64,000 bases of DNA from contig SCFE01000045.1 of NCBI GenBank assembly GCA_004352715.1, positions 2,075,297 through 2,139,296 of the forward strand, in the 5' to 3' direction. The notes under the pieces were generated by a model that did no database searches, had not been told where the DNA came from, and saw only the letters and a program-made list of their open reading frames with translations. Below, piece by piece: positions 12,201-24,900 of this stretch (positions are counted from its first letter, which is position 1; each line of letters starts with the position of its first letter). The DNA is from Hofstenia miamia. Lineage: Eukaryota; Xenacoelomorpha; Acoela. Made by a program: the position numbers and the translations under genes.

Positions 12201-15200
12201 GCTTTAAGAAGAAGTGCTTTAATTTTTTGGTTTTTTGTCAACGTGGGCTTGGCCCAATACAAATTGTATTTATAAAGCTAGCTTGAGAATTTTGTAAACT
12301 CAATTAATGTGATTGCGATACTGTGTGAATTCATTTCTTAAAGTCCATTGTTATAAATACACACTTTTTGTTTTATTAAATGAATTTATATTTTAATATT
12401 TTTGTAAATTATATTAATACAAATCTCATGCTTCCCATTACACTCCGGTCTATTTGATTGACTTCATAAATGTTGTCCTATATTCTTTATATAAATTGTG
12501 GCACCCTTCAATTATTGTGACATACCGAACGCTTGTCTCCTCGAAGACAAAGTCATATGTCAGTTGGGTTCATCTTAGAATTTCGTCCAATAGGATTAAT
12601 CTTTTTCTAAGCAAAGTTTTCTTTTCTGTACGTGGTTATTATTATTATTATTATTATTATTATTTATGTTTTTTGTTTCTGCAAAATTTAGGTAGGAAAG
12701 CTAAATTTTTCATGTTTTTCGAGGATTGTGAATGTTTTAATTATTATTTAACATCCTTGCCCCAGAGCTGGAAACGATTTAATCTTTTTGAAACCTAATC
12801 TATTTCTTGATTCTGGAAAATTGACCCAATCGACCAAAGGGTGGTAAACCCAATTCTAAACGTGGGTGCGGATTAGGTAGAGAAATCCAAAAATGTGGGC
12901 ATATGTGGTCAGAATTTCAACATAGGTGTATGCAGATTCCCAATTTATCGAAAAATGAATCGTTATGCGTTCTGTAGTGTAATAAAAAATATTGATGCAG
13001 GTTGGATTTCAATTCAGTATCCATGGGTACCTTTGAATTTAGCTCGACCCGTTATTAGTTTTCAAATACTGAAAATACAATATATTTATGCCAAACCGCC
13101 TATCGACGAAAACTCATAATTTTGCAATGGCCCGAGACCTCCCTCTGACTTTGGGTCCAACACGCCTCAATAAGTTTGGGATATCTTTGCACATATCAAG
13201 AGACACTCAAAGTTCTTTGTTGCGTCCATGGGCTCAAAACTTTATACCAACATGAAAACTAGGTATGGAGATAGTTTGGGTCAGGATTTTCTCGAAATTC
13301 AAAATTTTCAAATAAATATTTTTAATTTTTTGAACAACTTCTGCCACAGCAATACGCTTCGCTTTAATAGAAACTTCAATATTGCATTAAAGCATGTTCT
13401 CCAATAAACCACCGTATGCCTCACAATTTTCAAATTTTTTAAAAGGCTTGGAGACAATTCTTTGCAAATGCGAAAAATAGTTTGTAATTTAAAATGGAAG
13501 ATAGACGTACCCTATAATTATGCGCAACCGCCTGTACCTGCGGGTAAAACCGGTTAACTTTCTACATGTTCAATAGCATTTGATATTATTTATCAGTAGA
13601 ATTGAGGCTATTCCCTAACTCTTTTTAGAATCCCAGTACTGATTTCAAATTGCCAGAAGTAAAGCCTCCAACTAATTTCGAATCACAGCCTCAAACAAGA
13701 AATTTGCATCTTCAATTGAAAAATTTAACGAAGTATTGGAATTCTATCATCAATGAGGTAAGAAATGATTTAAAATTTTAGAATTTAAAAAATAAGAAGT
13801 ATTTATATAGTTATATACTTTTTACTAAACTCGTAAAATTTATGCCCAATTTCATAGAAATTGTGAACGATTAAATATAAATTTAAATGGAATTAAATCT
13901 GTTCAATTGCATTTAATTTATATTTTAATTCTGCCAACGTTTAGGCTGAGAGAGGAGACCCCAGAGTGAAATCTGTAGAAGCAATAGAAGAAAACTATCT
14001 CAGTGCTTTGCAACAAGCAACAGAGTGGTTAGAGCTGCTGGAGTCTCAAATTCCATCATCGCAATTCCTAAAAACCATAGAAGAGCAAATTATTGAAAAT
14101 GAGGTAACTAAATTTCTTGTACAATCTTATCCGTTGAGAAACCAACGAAGGCACTTGGAATTTGAGCATTTTCATTAATTTTTTTATAAAAATAAATTTA
14201 AATAAAAAATTAATGTAAAGTTCACCATAAATTTGAGGAAATGAATTGGATATCCAAAAAATCTTTCAGTAAGAAATAGAATAAATTTAAGTTTCTTATT
14301 AAAAAATGGGATTTTATAAAATCTATGCCTGAGTAATTTCGTAAAGTTCAATTAATAGTTAATGTTTAATGCTCTACTACTCTCAGTTATTTACAACGTA
14401 TGAAATGTATGTAATCAAATAGCAAATAAGTATTTGGATCAACTGCTAATAAGAAATCATAAGTAGAGTTCTTGATACATTTGTTTCTTTTTTGAAACAA
14501 ATTCCCCTCTTAGACTAAAGGAAAGTGAATTTCTGACTATTATACTAGAGAAAAGCTATTTAATGAATTCTGTTTCATTTTTAATGTATGTCATTCAGCA
14601 GGTACGTATAGGTATAGAGAATGTCTAGAAGAATCAGCTCGCTTAATCAACGTAAAGCTTGGTATTGTGAACCACGCGTGATCTAATCACTTTTTTATCA
14701 ATGTCATTAATATCTTCTATGTGGATTATGCCAACTTTTTGAAATTTCTGTGATTGCATTTTATATGGATTTTATGCTTACAGATATAGCAATTTATCTT
14801 CCAGTAATTTTTGTTCAATTATATAAGTATAGATCATGCATGAATTGAGAGGTTGTGATACATGTAACATTTAGATTCTTTGCAGCAGAAAAACTAAATA
14901 AGATAGAATTTTATCAGAATTAGGTGATTCAAATAAATATTTATATTTACCAAATATCATGAATGTGAAACTTAGAAAATGAACTTGTAGGTGTTACTAA
15001 ATGCCAGACGAAATTTTAGCATGTGATGTATTTGATATTTTAGTGTGTAGCTAAATTTCATTCTCAACTGCAGGTTTGTAATCTTTCCTGTGCTCTGCTT
15101 TCATTTCGTTAACTCATTCATCTTTATAATACAAGTCTTTTATGCAAGCAATTTTGTTAACATTCTCCAAACAATTTCAAAAAAAAATTCATAGCTTCAT

Positions 15201-15829
15201 CCTTACTAAAAACAATTCTATCAAATATATTGATGCTCCGCATTTCTAAATTTGGCTTAAAATTAGTGATTTGTAATCAAGCATAGTATATATAGCTCCG
15301 GTAAAAAAATGAGAAACAATTTTTTTCATCTCTTAGTAACAAAAACACGCACAGTAACAAAATTTATATGAATCGATGGAAAATTAAGTTTTCTATAAGA
15401 TTTTGTAAAAGAAACTAGACAACATTGCCCCCGCAGTGAACACATTTAAAAAAATTGTCCTTAATTGCGTCCATCAAATTATTCTACGTTTTTTCTTTGG
15501 ATTCCAGCCAATATTGCTTCAATGTTTGCATATTTTTGTATCTTTCTTATCTCACATCGTACCTCATGGTCCGCCAAGCATTTTCTATAGGTGAAACGTC
15601 CAGTGAGTTGGCAGGCCACTGCAACATTTGTAGATTTTTTCTCTAAAGAAATTTTGGGTATATCTTCAAGTACGGGGAGGGGTCGCTCCATCTGGCAGAA
15701 GAATCCATCCAGTCTGTTAACACCGGTCGGCAAATGAGATAAACTCTGCTAGTATATCAGTATACTCTGAACAGTACCTCCTTCCACAATTCTTTTGTAC
15801 TTGAAAATTTTTTATTTGTTTGACCGGAG

Positions 15830-15864
<35 letters not shown>

Positions 15865-18800
15865 CATATGAAAAATCTGAAACACGGTGCTTCGCCTCAA
15901 ATTATGTCACAATGTATACTTATAAATACATTTTATATTAAGACCTCAACAGCATACATCCATGACCTACTAAAGAGTACATCATTATGTACTCGACTTT
16001 TATTTCAAATACAAATATTTGTGATTTTTCCCACTACAATATTTTTGTGAGTTATTTAAAATTACTTTAGATAAAATATTTTGTAAAGTCTCCTAATCGC
16101 CTTGGTAAAAGTGAGGAGACTAGAACGATGGGTATTACACAACCCGGTTGGATCGTAATCTACGGGTGTGTGACTGGCAAAATTACGTATATATGTTAAC
16201 AAGGGGTGCTAAAAACGTCTATAAAATTTTGTTATATGATTAAAAATTTAGAAAACTTTATAGACAAAGGCCTATTTGAGAAAAACCGTAAAAAAATATG
16301 AACTTTATTAAAAATAAGGAAGAATATAATGCATATTCGTATTCAACTTTAAAATCTTCACTTGAAACCATGTGCACTGTGTACAGTATTTAGTTCTATC
16401 ATCAATGATAGAGAAGAAAGGAAATTACTGTGAATCCTATAAATTGCATTATACATAAGACAACCACTTTATTAGAATACATTTTAATCATATTATTCTT
16501 GACAGAGGTTTCTGTTTAATTCCGCATCCTGAACTTTACATTTTAGTCGCTATATGAAGAATTGCGAAACTTCGAAGCAGAGTTTTCGGCTCTAAGTGAA
16601 GCATGTGGTGTCATTAGCAACGATGCGTCTGCAAAATCTTACAGAGAATCTCGAGAATTGATAGTAAGGCTATCAGCGAAAGTTCAACAATTAGAAGACG
16701 ATATTAAAGAAAAAGAGGATAATTTAAATATTGCTGCTCTTCGACGCAAGGAATTCGAAGTAAGACAATTTTCGTCAAGTAACCATGGTTGTAATGTATT
16801 CCTATATCATTACCGTACTTTCAGAGAATATGTAGAAATACATGCATATTCGAAGATGAAAATAAAGTATTACGTTTGATTTAAGTGCACCCAAATCTAT
16901 ATGAAAATATTAATAATAAATTTATTAAACGTCTTCAATCAATAACTTACAGTAATCAATATTATATTATAATAATTACTTCTTTAGAATGAACTAGATT
17001 CAATATTAGAAGATTTATGCGATCTTCGCAAAGAGGTATTGTCATCTAAAGAAGAATCAACGGATAGAAAAACCGAACATGAAAACGATGAAGCAAATGA
17101 TCGTGTTCATAATTTCCATGACCGACTTAATGAATTGGAAGATCGTTTGTCTCAAGTAGAATCTAATTATGGAGAAAGATCTCTTGAGATCATGACGATT
17201 AAACAGCTGATTGATGATGTCTTCCAATTCATTCTTGAATCAAAGGCAAACATGTCAAAAAGAGCTGACCTTAAGGTTAGAAATTACATTTGCAATAGAT
17301 GCATAACCAGGCACACAAACTTGTTTTTATATTCAACGCACTTCAGAATCAAATCCAACATGTGAATACTAAAATGGGCTCATCATTTTGGAGGCAGACT
17401 ATAATATTTACACTTAGTAATGACTCCATGCACAACGAACTTGAATTTCCTTATCATTCCATTAATAAACACTGATTTAGAGCCAATTTGAAAAAATGCT
17501 GGAAGAATATCACCATTTTATCGATTCTTCGGAAAAGCAGTTAGTTATAGACGACGATATAGCTATGGAATTTTCCGACCTAATGGAAATAAAAAATTTA
17601 CTGCACAAGCACAAGGTATAGTAAAACCATTAAACTTTACCCGATATTTCTATAGGAATGCTGTGAAAACTTTTTGGTAAATTTTTTGTCATCTATAATA
17701 CCCCTAATGTTTGCCCTAAATGTGTTAAGAATCTCCTAAGTCAAATCGTGTTCATTTAATATTCAGTGTGATCATTAAGTATTTTAGTGGTTTAGATTGA
17801 CATTCTCAGGGAATTATTTCATTAACCAGATACTCTACAAGGAAATCCATTTTCTTCATGCATCCTTTTTCATAATACAATGTTAATTCACTTGTTAACA
17901 AATAAAATTTTTTCTGTAAGTAAAGCAAAGATGTCAAAATATTTCATATTTGAACATTTCAAAAACTGCAAAATTTTTCAATTTTTTTGTATTAATAGTT
18001 TAAAGCATAGTCGATTTGAACTAAATGTACAAAATATTGTCTTTTCATGTTGGTTTGGGGATGGATAACTTTTAGATAATGCTCTCAAATTTTGGGAATA
18101 ATCTATCAATCTTACTGGTTTGTTAAGCCTTAAAGCCTTAGTGCTGTTTACAACATTATATTATAATTCTATGCTCTTGAAACCGCTCAGGGACTTTATG
18201 ATCACGCTGTATTAAGGGATTCCTATTTCAACCTTGATACATGAATCACTAATAGACTATGGAAATCATTTTCGTTAGTTGCTTTAATGTTGTTTATCCT
18301 TTCGCGAAAAAATCGTTGAAGCTTCAGATCAATTATAGCAGGACGATAGTCAGATAGTTTGTGATTCGCAACTGAGCCTTAAATAATTGCATATCGACGT
18401 TTGTTGGTGACAGACATAATTTAGGACTTTTTTGAAGACATTGATGGTCATTGGTATATGGTAAATCATATTTATGAGAAACTAGATGAAAGCTCAAAGA
18501 ATGTTTTTTCTAGCAAACTTTCTACAGTTAACGGACTGACACAAAAACTTAAACTTAAGGTAATCATAGGAACGAAATTGCCTACATTTACGAACACAAC
18601 TATTTTAGATGCATAAACAAGGAACCACGATAGAAATTATCGCCTACCAGTGGAAGAACATTGAAAATGATCTTCAGGAATTAGTTGCTATGGTAACAAA
18701 CTTAGAATCACAAATTCCATCAAATGATCAGCCGCTGTCTACTCTTAAGGATGTTCTTCAGCTACAGACGACGTTGAAGGTCATTAATGTTCTTACCCAT

Positions 18801-21800
18801 ATTTCAGTTCTTATCAAAAGTTATCGGTTAATAAATTTAGTTCTTTTATTCAATCTCCAAATTTTGTTTAAAATTGTTTAATATGTAACATATTAATTGT
18901 ATATTATATAATGCAATTACCTAGTTTAGGAAATGAATCAAATGGTTCTACAGAAAGAGTCTTTCGTGGAAAAAGTCCTTGATGAGTCATATTCCTTAAC
19001 TCGGATTATCAAATGCAGTGCCCTCGCAAGTCGAGTAGAGTCATTCACAGATTCATGGCTTGACATTCGCAGGAAGGTCTATTGTTTTATGTACATTTTT
19101 ATCGGATTTTTTACTTGAAAATTTATAGCATTCTACAAAAATAAAAATTTTAAAATATATCAATCTTAATCCTGAAGTTTCCAGGAATTTATTGAAATCT
19201 CTGATGACTTCTAAAAAAATTTAAATGTATTCAGAATGATATCCAAAGTATGAAAAAACTGTAGAATAGGTGAAAATCTCTTCATTTCTTTAAGCTTTAA
19301 ATAACGAGCAGGAAAAATTTAAGCAAATTATAAAAATCTAAATTTAAGTAGCTCCGACAGAACAATAATTTTTTCACACAAATGATCACCTTTACCTAAG
19401 AAAACGTTCACTAATAGACAGGCTTGTTCTGTAAGGTGGAGATCCATGGGCCTCATGGGGATCCCCATCAACCTCATGGGTGGGATGGGGTAGGGTGGAG
19501 ATGAAATCTCGTCCCATGGGCTGCATGGAAATTTGCGGGGTTATTACTTATATATATATATATATATATATACTGTCTCTTATACCACATCTATTCCGAA
19601 TGACATAGGGGAGNCTTGATAAACTTTATGTATAGATACATATTATTATATAGGTGTTCACATGTAAAATTTCGTGGGATGAGGATAAAAATTCTGATCA
19701 ATGGACAAGCCTGCCAATAGATGTTTCAGTATCTAAAGAATTCCACATTTCACGCTTTGTATCTTTAAAAAAACCTTTTGCAATTTAGGGTTAAATAGTT
19801 GGTTTGATCTAAATTCACAAATCGATTAGTCTATATAAACGAATAAGTGATTTTATTATTAAATTTGCTTACTTGTTCTATCAAATATATTTCATAGTGC
19901 ATGATAGGCAACATTTTTGTATAAAAAGTATTCATCAATTGATTTGCATTTCTTATATCTATTACAACAATTATTTCTCACAGAAAATATTTATTTTTAT
20001 GTTTCTGATTTTAGCTCACAAAATGGTTAGAAAAACTAAAATTACTGTCAATAAAGTGGGAACACTTCGAAGAAAATACACGTGAATTAAAAGTCTGGCT
20101 TCAGCGGACTTCTGAAAAAATTAGCTTCTGGCGAAAAAAGAAGCCACATGCAAATTCAGATTACACTCGGTTTACAGATCAACTACTGGTATTCAGAAAT
20201 CATTGTTGCTCTAATTCATAGCGAATTTAGGAAATTGAACGTCATATGAGTAATCAGGTGCAGTTAATGAAAGAGACTAACAAAGAAGGAGATGAAATCA
20301 AAATGATCAACCCTCCATCTGAAATTTCAATTAACGAAACTCTCTCATACTTCGAATCAACTTGGCAGCAATTGGACAAAACAATTCGTAATTACTTCAT
20401 AGTTCTTTGCTAATATATGTATTCCCAAAGATGGCAAACTTATAAAATTAGTAATTAAATAGTGTAGTATTAACAGACTTGTCCATGGATCTGGATATCC
20501 ATTGAAATTTCCATGGATGTTGAATGATATTAGATCTGAAAGTGTGAATTATGGATCTCGAGGATGGAAAATTTTAGTTCAATAGTATGATCTACTATAG
20601 TAATTATAGAAAATTGCTGAATTGGATGCAGCAGACGTTAGAATTGACATTAATACAATCGAAACTATCTTTGCATATTAAGATATGTTGTAAATCGCTA
20701 AAGTTATCTCTTTCACTCATCCTTAGGGATTATTAGGATTTTGGATGAAAATGGGTTGGCATTTTATCTAAGAAACTATATTTAGCGGTTAACAAATAAA
20801 ACTGCATGCAATTTTAATGTACAGCATTCTAAAAAGTAAACGACTGTATTGTACAAAAACATGTCATTTTTGATATTTTTTATCAACATTTCTGAATTTT
20901 ACTATCGAAAATTCTGCGGGATCAGAAAACACCATTGTATTAGAGTTGGTATGACCAGATTTGGAAATGGTCCCCCTTTTCCCAGTCCGAAACCGGACAG
21001 GATGGAATATATCAGGGCCGGGCCGTTTACTATTTAAACTAAGAAAATCTAGACCGGTTGAACCACTTGAACCCTGTAAGTCTATCGCACATAATTGCTG
21101 TGCATTCAAAAATAATAAGAACCTTTCATGGAGTCGTGCTTCAATTCTTATCATCTATCAGTCAAAACACTATCTGCCTCAAATATTGCTCTCGTGTGTT
21201 GCAAACTCAATTCAGGAACTTAAGCAATTTTCGTGTGTCTTTCATTGTTTTGTGCAATGCCTTTTGGCTATGAAGTATTTGCTAACTACTCAACTCCTTG
21301 AAAATAGTATTAAACAGAAATTCGTTTACCGGAAGTTCAATTATAAACTGGGATGGTTTTGCTTAAATTGTAAATGATATTACCTAAGAGAAAGTTTAAC
21401 TTTAAAAATTAACTTTTTAACATTTGGCAATTTCAAAACATGCAACAATACTGAATTAAAATTACCAAATATTCAAAGTCAAAGAAATATTTGTTGGGAT
21501 GTGTAATGTAAAGTGTTGGGTAATTTTCGTTAGTTGTAAAACCTGTTTAAATTGATTATATAAATCACGCTGACTACTTTAGAACATGAAAAAAACCTAA
21601 TCCAATCAAAACGTCTAAAATTATTCAGCATACGACAGTTAATGATTGACATGAACTTATGGTTAGAAAGTGTAGACATTTCTCTTCGTGATGAGAAGGA
21701 TCACTCCTTGAATATAACAAACCAGGATTTGCTTAAGAAACTTAACAAATACAAGGTAATATTTTGTCAGATACTAAACGACGTAGAGATTCGCTTGGAA

Positions 21801-21883
21801 TCAATTGGAATTTTGAGGTACTGCTATTGAAGAATGAACGTATATTAGATCTATTTAGATATATTAAGAGACATTCAGTTAGT

Positions 21884-21920
<37 letters not shown>

Positions 21921-21950
21921 CATATACAGTATATATATATGTATATATAC

Positions 21951-21994
<44 letters not shown>

Positions 21995-24900
21995 TTTGTA
22001 GTACTAATTCTTCCAAGAACTGACTATGCTTCTTGCTTACGACTCCAAGTGCTCCACCTACTACTGAGACTACTACCTTCTCCAGTTCACTGTCCTTCTC
22101 TATTTTATCGTTCTCCTTGCTTTCAACATTCCTGTCCTTTGGCACTGCTATGCCAATAACTGTTCCCACTTTTTCCTTTTTTCTACCATTACTATGACTA
22201 CCCTTTATGCTTCAAAAATTTTTTAGTCTGCGTGTTAAAGTCCAACGGTACCATAATATTCTCTTTCTCTATATTTTCCCATCAATTGCATGAATATATA
22301 ATCATTCTACGTCAACGTTTGACACCCTGCTATTAATGATCTACAGTCTCAACTTCTTTTTACAAAGCTGCACTATTCACTTACCTCAACTTTTTTTATT
22401 ACCTTATTCTACTACCTGATCTTATCCACGCTATATTCTCAATTATTTGTAATATTCTGGCTTTCCATCTCTATCAGCTACAGCACTTCCCATACTTTGT
22501 ATACCTATCCTCTTCTTGATTTCTATCCTCTCTAAAACCTTACTTACCTTTGCTGTATCGACAAATAGTTTACTTCTTTTATTCCTATTGGAACAGACAA
22601 ACAGGTTCTGCTGTTCAACTTTATTTCCTTTTTACTCTCGCTTCATTTCGGCTTTCTTACCTATCCTGAAAGCTTCTGCTTGATCATCAATAGTGTTGTC
22701 AATAGTTTCTTCCTATAACCTCGCTATTCTGACCTACTTCTTCCATGAAAGTAGAATACCATTCTATTCTGCTCCTATGTTTACTAATTTCATTGCCCTT
22801 TGGTCACTGTAGATTTTATTCTGTTGCGTCTCCCATCCACACTCCCGATTGTAGAAGCCGCCTGTTGTTCAGAGATTCTTAGCATGCTTTGACTATCTAA
22901 GACTTGCCAGGACTGATGGCATTTGCCTTTCCATAGCTTGAGATCAGTCCTCTTTTTGTTCTCGATTTTGCACTCGCACTTTACTAGAAAGTTACCAACC
23001 AAGCCCTAAGAGAACTTCTTGCCATTTGATTTTTTCATTTCAAATGCCCTTTGTATCAGGAAGTTACCAACCAGGGCCTTAAAATTTTTCCTTGCCTGTG
23101 AGTTAAATTCACTTAGTTTATGACCAGTCACAGTTTCCTTATCTCCGATTACTAAAATCTACGCTGAACCTGAATCAACAATTGTTCAATTAACCCTAAT
23201 ACCACAATTAATTTTTCAAAATCTGTGATGGTTCTTCAAGGAATTTTTAAGCGTTTATAACTCACGAACTAATGAATATATTTTAAATCTGAAAACACCA
23301 CATCATAGAAAATTGTCTCCTCTTTCATTTCCACTTTAATCTTAACCTGCCTCGAGTATGAACGGGTTTCACAGTGTTTTTCTCCAGAAAGCAAAAGGCT
23401 TTCAATATTTCTCAACAGACTGAATATAATTGTTTAAAAATGTGGACAAAGCTGTTGGTTAGCTTAAATTAACACTAACTAGTAGAACGAGGGTTAAAGA
23501 GAATCTTATAAAAGTTATGCAGTTCATGTAGTGAGATATTTCGATAGTTTGTAAATGAGCTCAGAATAATACCTTTTCTTACAAGACAATTTTTAGGGAA
23601 TAAATGTAGAGTTGACTTCCCGCCAAATGGTATTGGATTATATTAATCAAGATTCCATTCGACATTCTCCTCAGAGGAATGCTCCATCCGAAACAAAGTT
23701 GGATAAACAAATTGGTGAAATAAACAAGCATTGGCATAACATCAGTGATCACGTATCTAAGCAAATTAAGGTATTCATGTTTTCATCTCTAATTGGTTTT
23801 TATCACTGTAAAACAAATTCATAGAGTGACACAAAACGATTTTGGTTAACTATTGGTAAGCTTAGGATCTATTCTCATGCGAATTATGAAGTTTCTTATT
23901 GCATATTCTTAAAATCAAATACGTAGATATCAGTGGTGAAATTGGGTGATATTTTTTGATATTACCAAATCTGACCCAACTATGCAGTGTAGAATCCCAA
24001 AACCGTTTCCTTTGATATCCGTCAGCCTTACTTGATCCATTTATATGCTAATAAAACATGTTTTTAAGTGTATTACATCAAAACATTTGATATCCTGAGA
24101 AAATATAATCTTTGTTGTCATAAAATAAATTTTATAATATTATCAACTGGGGTAACTGATCCTTAGCTTAGAATAACTAATCCAACCCACCTGCGGCCTA
24201 CGAGCCTTTCTTACTTTGGCCTGAGCTACTGACGTAACAATTACAACGTGAACCAATCTAACTCATAGGTGGACCCAAACCACTTGCAGCCCTGGGAAAT
24301 ATAATTAATATTAAGTACTTGTTAATAGAAATAAACAAATCTGTTAAAATATTGTATAGCCAACATTTCAGAACACTTACTATGGTGAATGATATTATGA
24401 ATAGCCGCAGTTTGGTCACTGTCTAGATTAGTTGAAATGTTTAAAAAAATTTTTGCATCAAGGTTTTCCAGGATTTTTAATGCTGTCAGAGTAAAATCTT
24501 TTCATTATATTCACTAGAAAAATGCCTTTCAGCCTTAAATAGTCTTGGAATTTCTTAAAATGTTCAATGGTTTATAACTCGCAAACTAGTTAAGACATCC
24601 AAAGTCTGAAAGGACTACAGAATAGTAGAATATCTCCTCTTCAATTTACATTTTAAATCCTTGCGTGATCGCGATATCTGTTGAGACGCACCTTTGCATG
24701 ACGTCGGCAGTCACTTGCGGTGCAATGGGTTTGGGTGGCCTATTTACATAGAATGAAACATACTGATTACTTGAGCACCAGCCATGGTGGGAATATGAAA
24801 TATATTTAAATAATCTGAATTTTCATAGAAAATTTTTCTTTTCAGGTACTTCACGCACAGCAATACAATTTATTACAAGTATTTAACATTACACGTCAGG

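Larger units (their letters stand above)
14104..16546. other. Intron containing a Tc1-like relic
   Basis: A 2.4-kb intron. Only the Tc1-like element at 15294-15830 and an adjacent TA repeat (15831-15862) are recognised. Confidence 0.6.

Noticed and set aside
12454-12798. Plus-strand 114-codon frame
   Set aside because: It runs through an (ATT)n microsatellite encoding poly-Tyr; low complexity and no family.
18609-18611. ATG immediately after a splice acceptor as a gene start
   Set aside because: The phase-0 chain from the upstream exon continues through it, so it is an internal Met.
21764-22159. Plus-strand 131-codon frame
   Set aside because: It is mostly translated TA repeat plus the antisense of the LINE relic.
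24846-24878. Possible 33-bp exon (11 codons, phase 0) with TTTCAG acceptor
   Set aside because: Joining exon 18 directly to exon 19 gives a natural repeat boundary ([14 protein letters not shown] to ILEAFRTRL); the insert is not needed and uses the rarer CAG acceptor.
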